From B3-G11 sp036985855 (GTDB lineage Bacteria; Actinomycetota; Acidimicrobiia; Spongiisociales; UBA5794): a stretch of DNA of 14,864 nucleotides. The position numbers were made by a program, and so were the translations under genes. Below the pieces are notes generated by a model that was not told the origin of the DNA, searched no databases, and saw only the letters and a list, made by a program, of their open reading frames with translations. How positions within the stretch are numbered: position 1 is the stretch's first letter; each line of letters begins with the position of its first letter. The stretch covers positions 1 through 14,864 of the forward strand of contig BTQL01000056.1 in assembly GCA_036985855.1 (NCBI GenBank), in the 5' to 3' direction. This document shows, in pieces, positions 13,833 through 14,864 of the stretch.

Positions 13833-14864
13833 AACTTGCGGCGATAGCACCTCCACGATTGCAGACCGTGAGCGAGGGGGAGCGCAGTGCGACGTGGCTC
13901 GAGTTGTTCTACGATCTCGTGTTCGTCGCAACCGTTGCGATGCTCGGCACCCGTCTCATCGCGGACACATCCCTGACAGGCTGGTTCTCGTATGCCGCGT
14001 ATTTTGTCCTGGTGTGGTGGTTGTGGGCGAGCCACACGTTCTACGCCGATCGTTACGACACGGACGATCTCGTGTATCGCTTCCTCGCCGGCGGCCAGAT
14101 GGTCGCCATTGCGATCCTGGCTGCGAGTGTGTCCACCGGTCCGTCCGGGTCAACGCTGGTCTTCGCATCGGCCTACGCCGCAGCGAGGGTCCTGTTGTTG
14201 TTGCTCTATGCGCGTGCGTACCGATTTGTCCCCGTTACGCGCCGGCTCGTACGGGGCTATCTCATTGGGTTCGGTATCGGCGCGGTCCTCTGGATCCTGT
14301 CGATCTTCGTTCCTGAGCCCGCTCGATTCTGGTTGTGGGGTATTGCTCTAACGTTCGACCTTGCGACGCCCTTTGTCGTGCGAAAGGCCCAAGCGGCAGC
14401 TCCACTCGACGTGTCACATCTTCCTGAACGTTTCGGCCTGTTCACGATCCTCGTGCTTGGCGAGACGATCGTTGCGGTCACCGTTGGCCTCAGCCATGTC
14501 GAGTGGCAGTGGACAACCACGATCGCAGGAGTTGCCGGTCTTGCGATCGCCACAGCTTTGTGGTGGATTCACTTCGACAACGTCGACGGTCGAGTCGTGC
14601 GGCGCAAAGGCGGAGGCAAGGCTTGGCAGCCGACGGTGTGGATCTACAGCCACCTACCTCTCGCCGTCGGCATCGCGATGGTTGGTGTCGGCGTCGAACA
14701 CGCAATCGCTGCCTCCGACGCTCAAGGTCACTACACATCGCCTGAACGCTGGTTGCTCGTTGGTGGTGTCGCGTTGGCACTTGGAGCCATGATCGGTATC
14801 GAGGTCGCCTCGAAGCGAGACGTCCAGGACGATCTGCGAACGAAGGTGATTCTGTCTCGCGTTG
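13829..14864 (+). CDS. LtrA family (low temperature requirement A) membrane protein, 3'-truncated
   Basis: A polytopic membrane protein, 345 residues visible and still open at the window end; usual members are about 370-400 residues, so only the tail is missing. The hallmark N-terminal motif WLELFYDLVFVATV is at 23-36, and the second conserved motif ERFGLFTILVLGETIVAV is at 200-217. Between and after them are repeated hydrophobic segments, about eight in total. LtrA was named from a Listeria cold-growth mutant; its molecular role remains unclear. The GTG start at 13829 overlaps the MBL stop codon (GTGA), implying coupled translation. An alternative GTG at 13868 would shorten it by 13 residues. 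Confidence 0.9.
   Translation, partial: MKLAAIAPPRLQTVSEGERSATWLELFYDLVFVATVAMLGTRLIADTSLTGWFSYAAYFVLVWWLWASHTFYADRYDTDDLVYRFLAGGQMVAIAILAASVSTGPSGSTLVFASAYAAARVLLLLLYARAYRFVPVTRRLVRGYLIGFGIGAVLWILSIFVPEPARFWLWGIALTFDLATPFVVRKAQAAAPLDVSHLPERFGLFTILVLGETIVAVTVGLSHVEWQWTTTIAGVAGLAIATALWWIHFDNVDGRVVRRKGGGKAWQPTVWIYSHLPLAVGIAMVGVGVEHAIAASDAQGHYTSPERWLLVGGVALALGAMIGIEVASKRDVQDDLRTKVILSRV

Overview
This window looks like an ordinary chromosomal segment from a high-GC actinobacterium, possibly an uncultured Acidimicrobiia-like lineage. That placement is an inference. It rests on GC-rich codon use, GTG and TTG starts with 4-nt overlaps, actinobacterial -10-like TAGGCT boxes, a deazaflavin (F420)-dependent Ddn-family protein, and an LtrA/MBL pair. 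I see no rRNA, tRNA, CRISPR array, insertion sequence or prophage gene. Coding density is very high and no gap exceeds about 140 bases.

Layout. Positions 1-1608 (+) hold the C-terminal part of an M1 zinc aminopeptidase, cut inside its HExxH motif. A short repeat-bearing gap (1609-1745) separates it from a SAM methyltransferase read on the minus strand (1746-2384). That gene diverges from a DUF805 membrane protein (2454-2807, +). Next comes a classic OmpR-type response regulator and sensor kinase pair (2888-4954, +), with a direct-repeat operator candidate just ahead of it. A hairpin at 4961-4983 closes this block against converging genes.

From 12925 down to 4988, eight minus-strand genes lie head to tail with gaps of 45 bases or less. 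In order of transcription they are: a receiver/glutaredoxin-like/thioredoxin-reductase-like flavoprotein; a soluble kinase with a cyclic-nucleotide-binding-type domain; a small ZnF-UBP protein; a PaaK-type acyl-CoA ligase; a Uup-like ABC-F ATPase; an alpha/beta hydrolase; a small unknown protein; and a Ddn-like F420-dependent protein. A divergent promoter region (12926-13037) also serves an MBL-fold hydrolase (13038-13832, +), which overlaps an LtrA-family membrane protein that runs off the window (13829-14864).

The most interesting part is 9637-13832. The first two genes of the long run overlap by 4 nt. They look like a cytoplasmic two-component system whose output is not DNA binding but a flavoenzyme. 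That flavoenzyme has the fold of thioredoxin reductase but lacks the CxxC redox pair, and it has only one cysteine in 550 residues. A ubiquitin-type zinc finger protein follows, and a metallo-hydrolase sits divergently. I recognise the individual families, but I know of no described function for the set.
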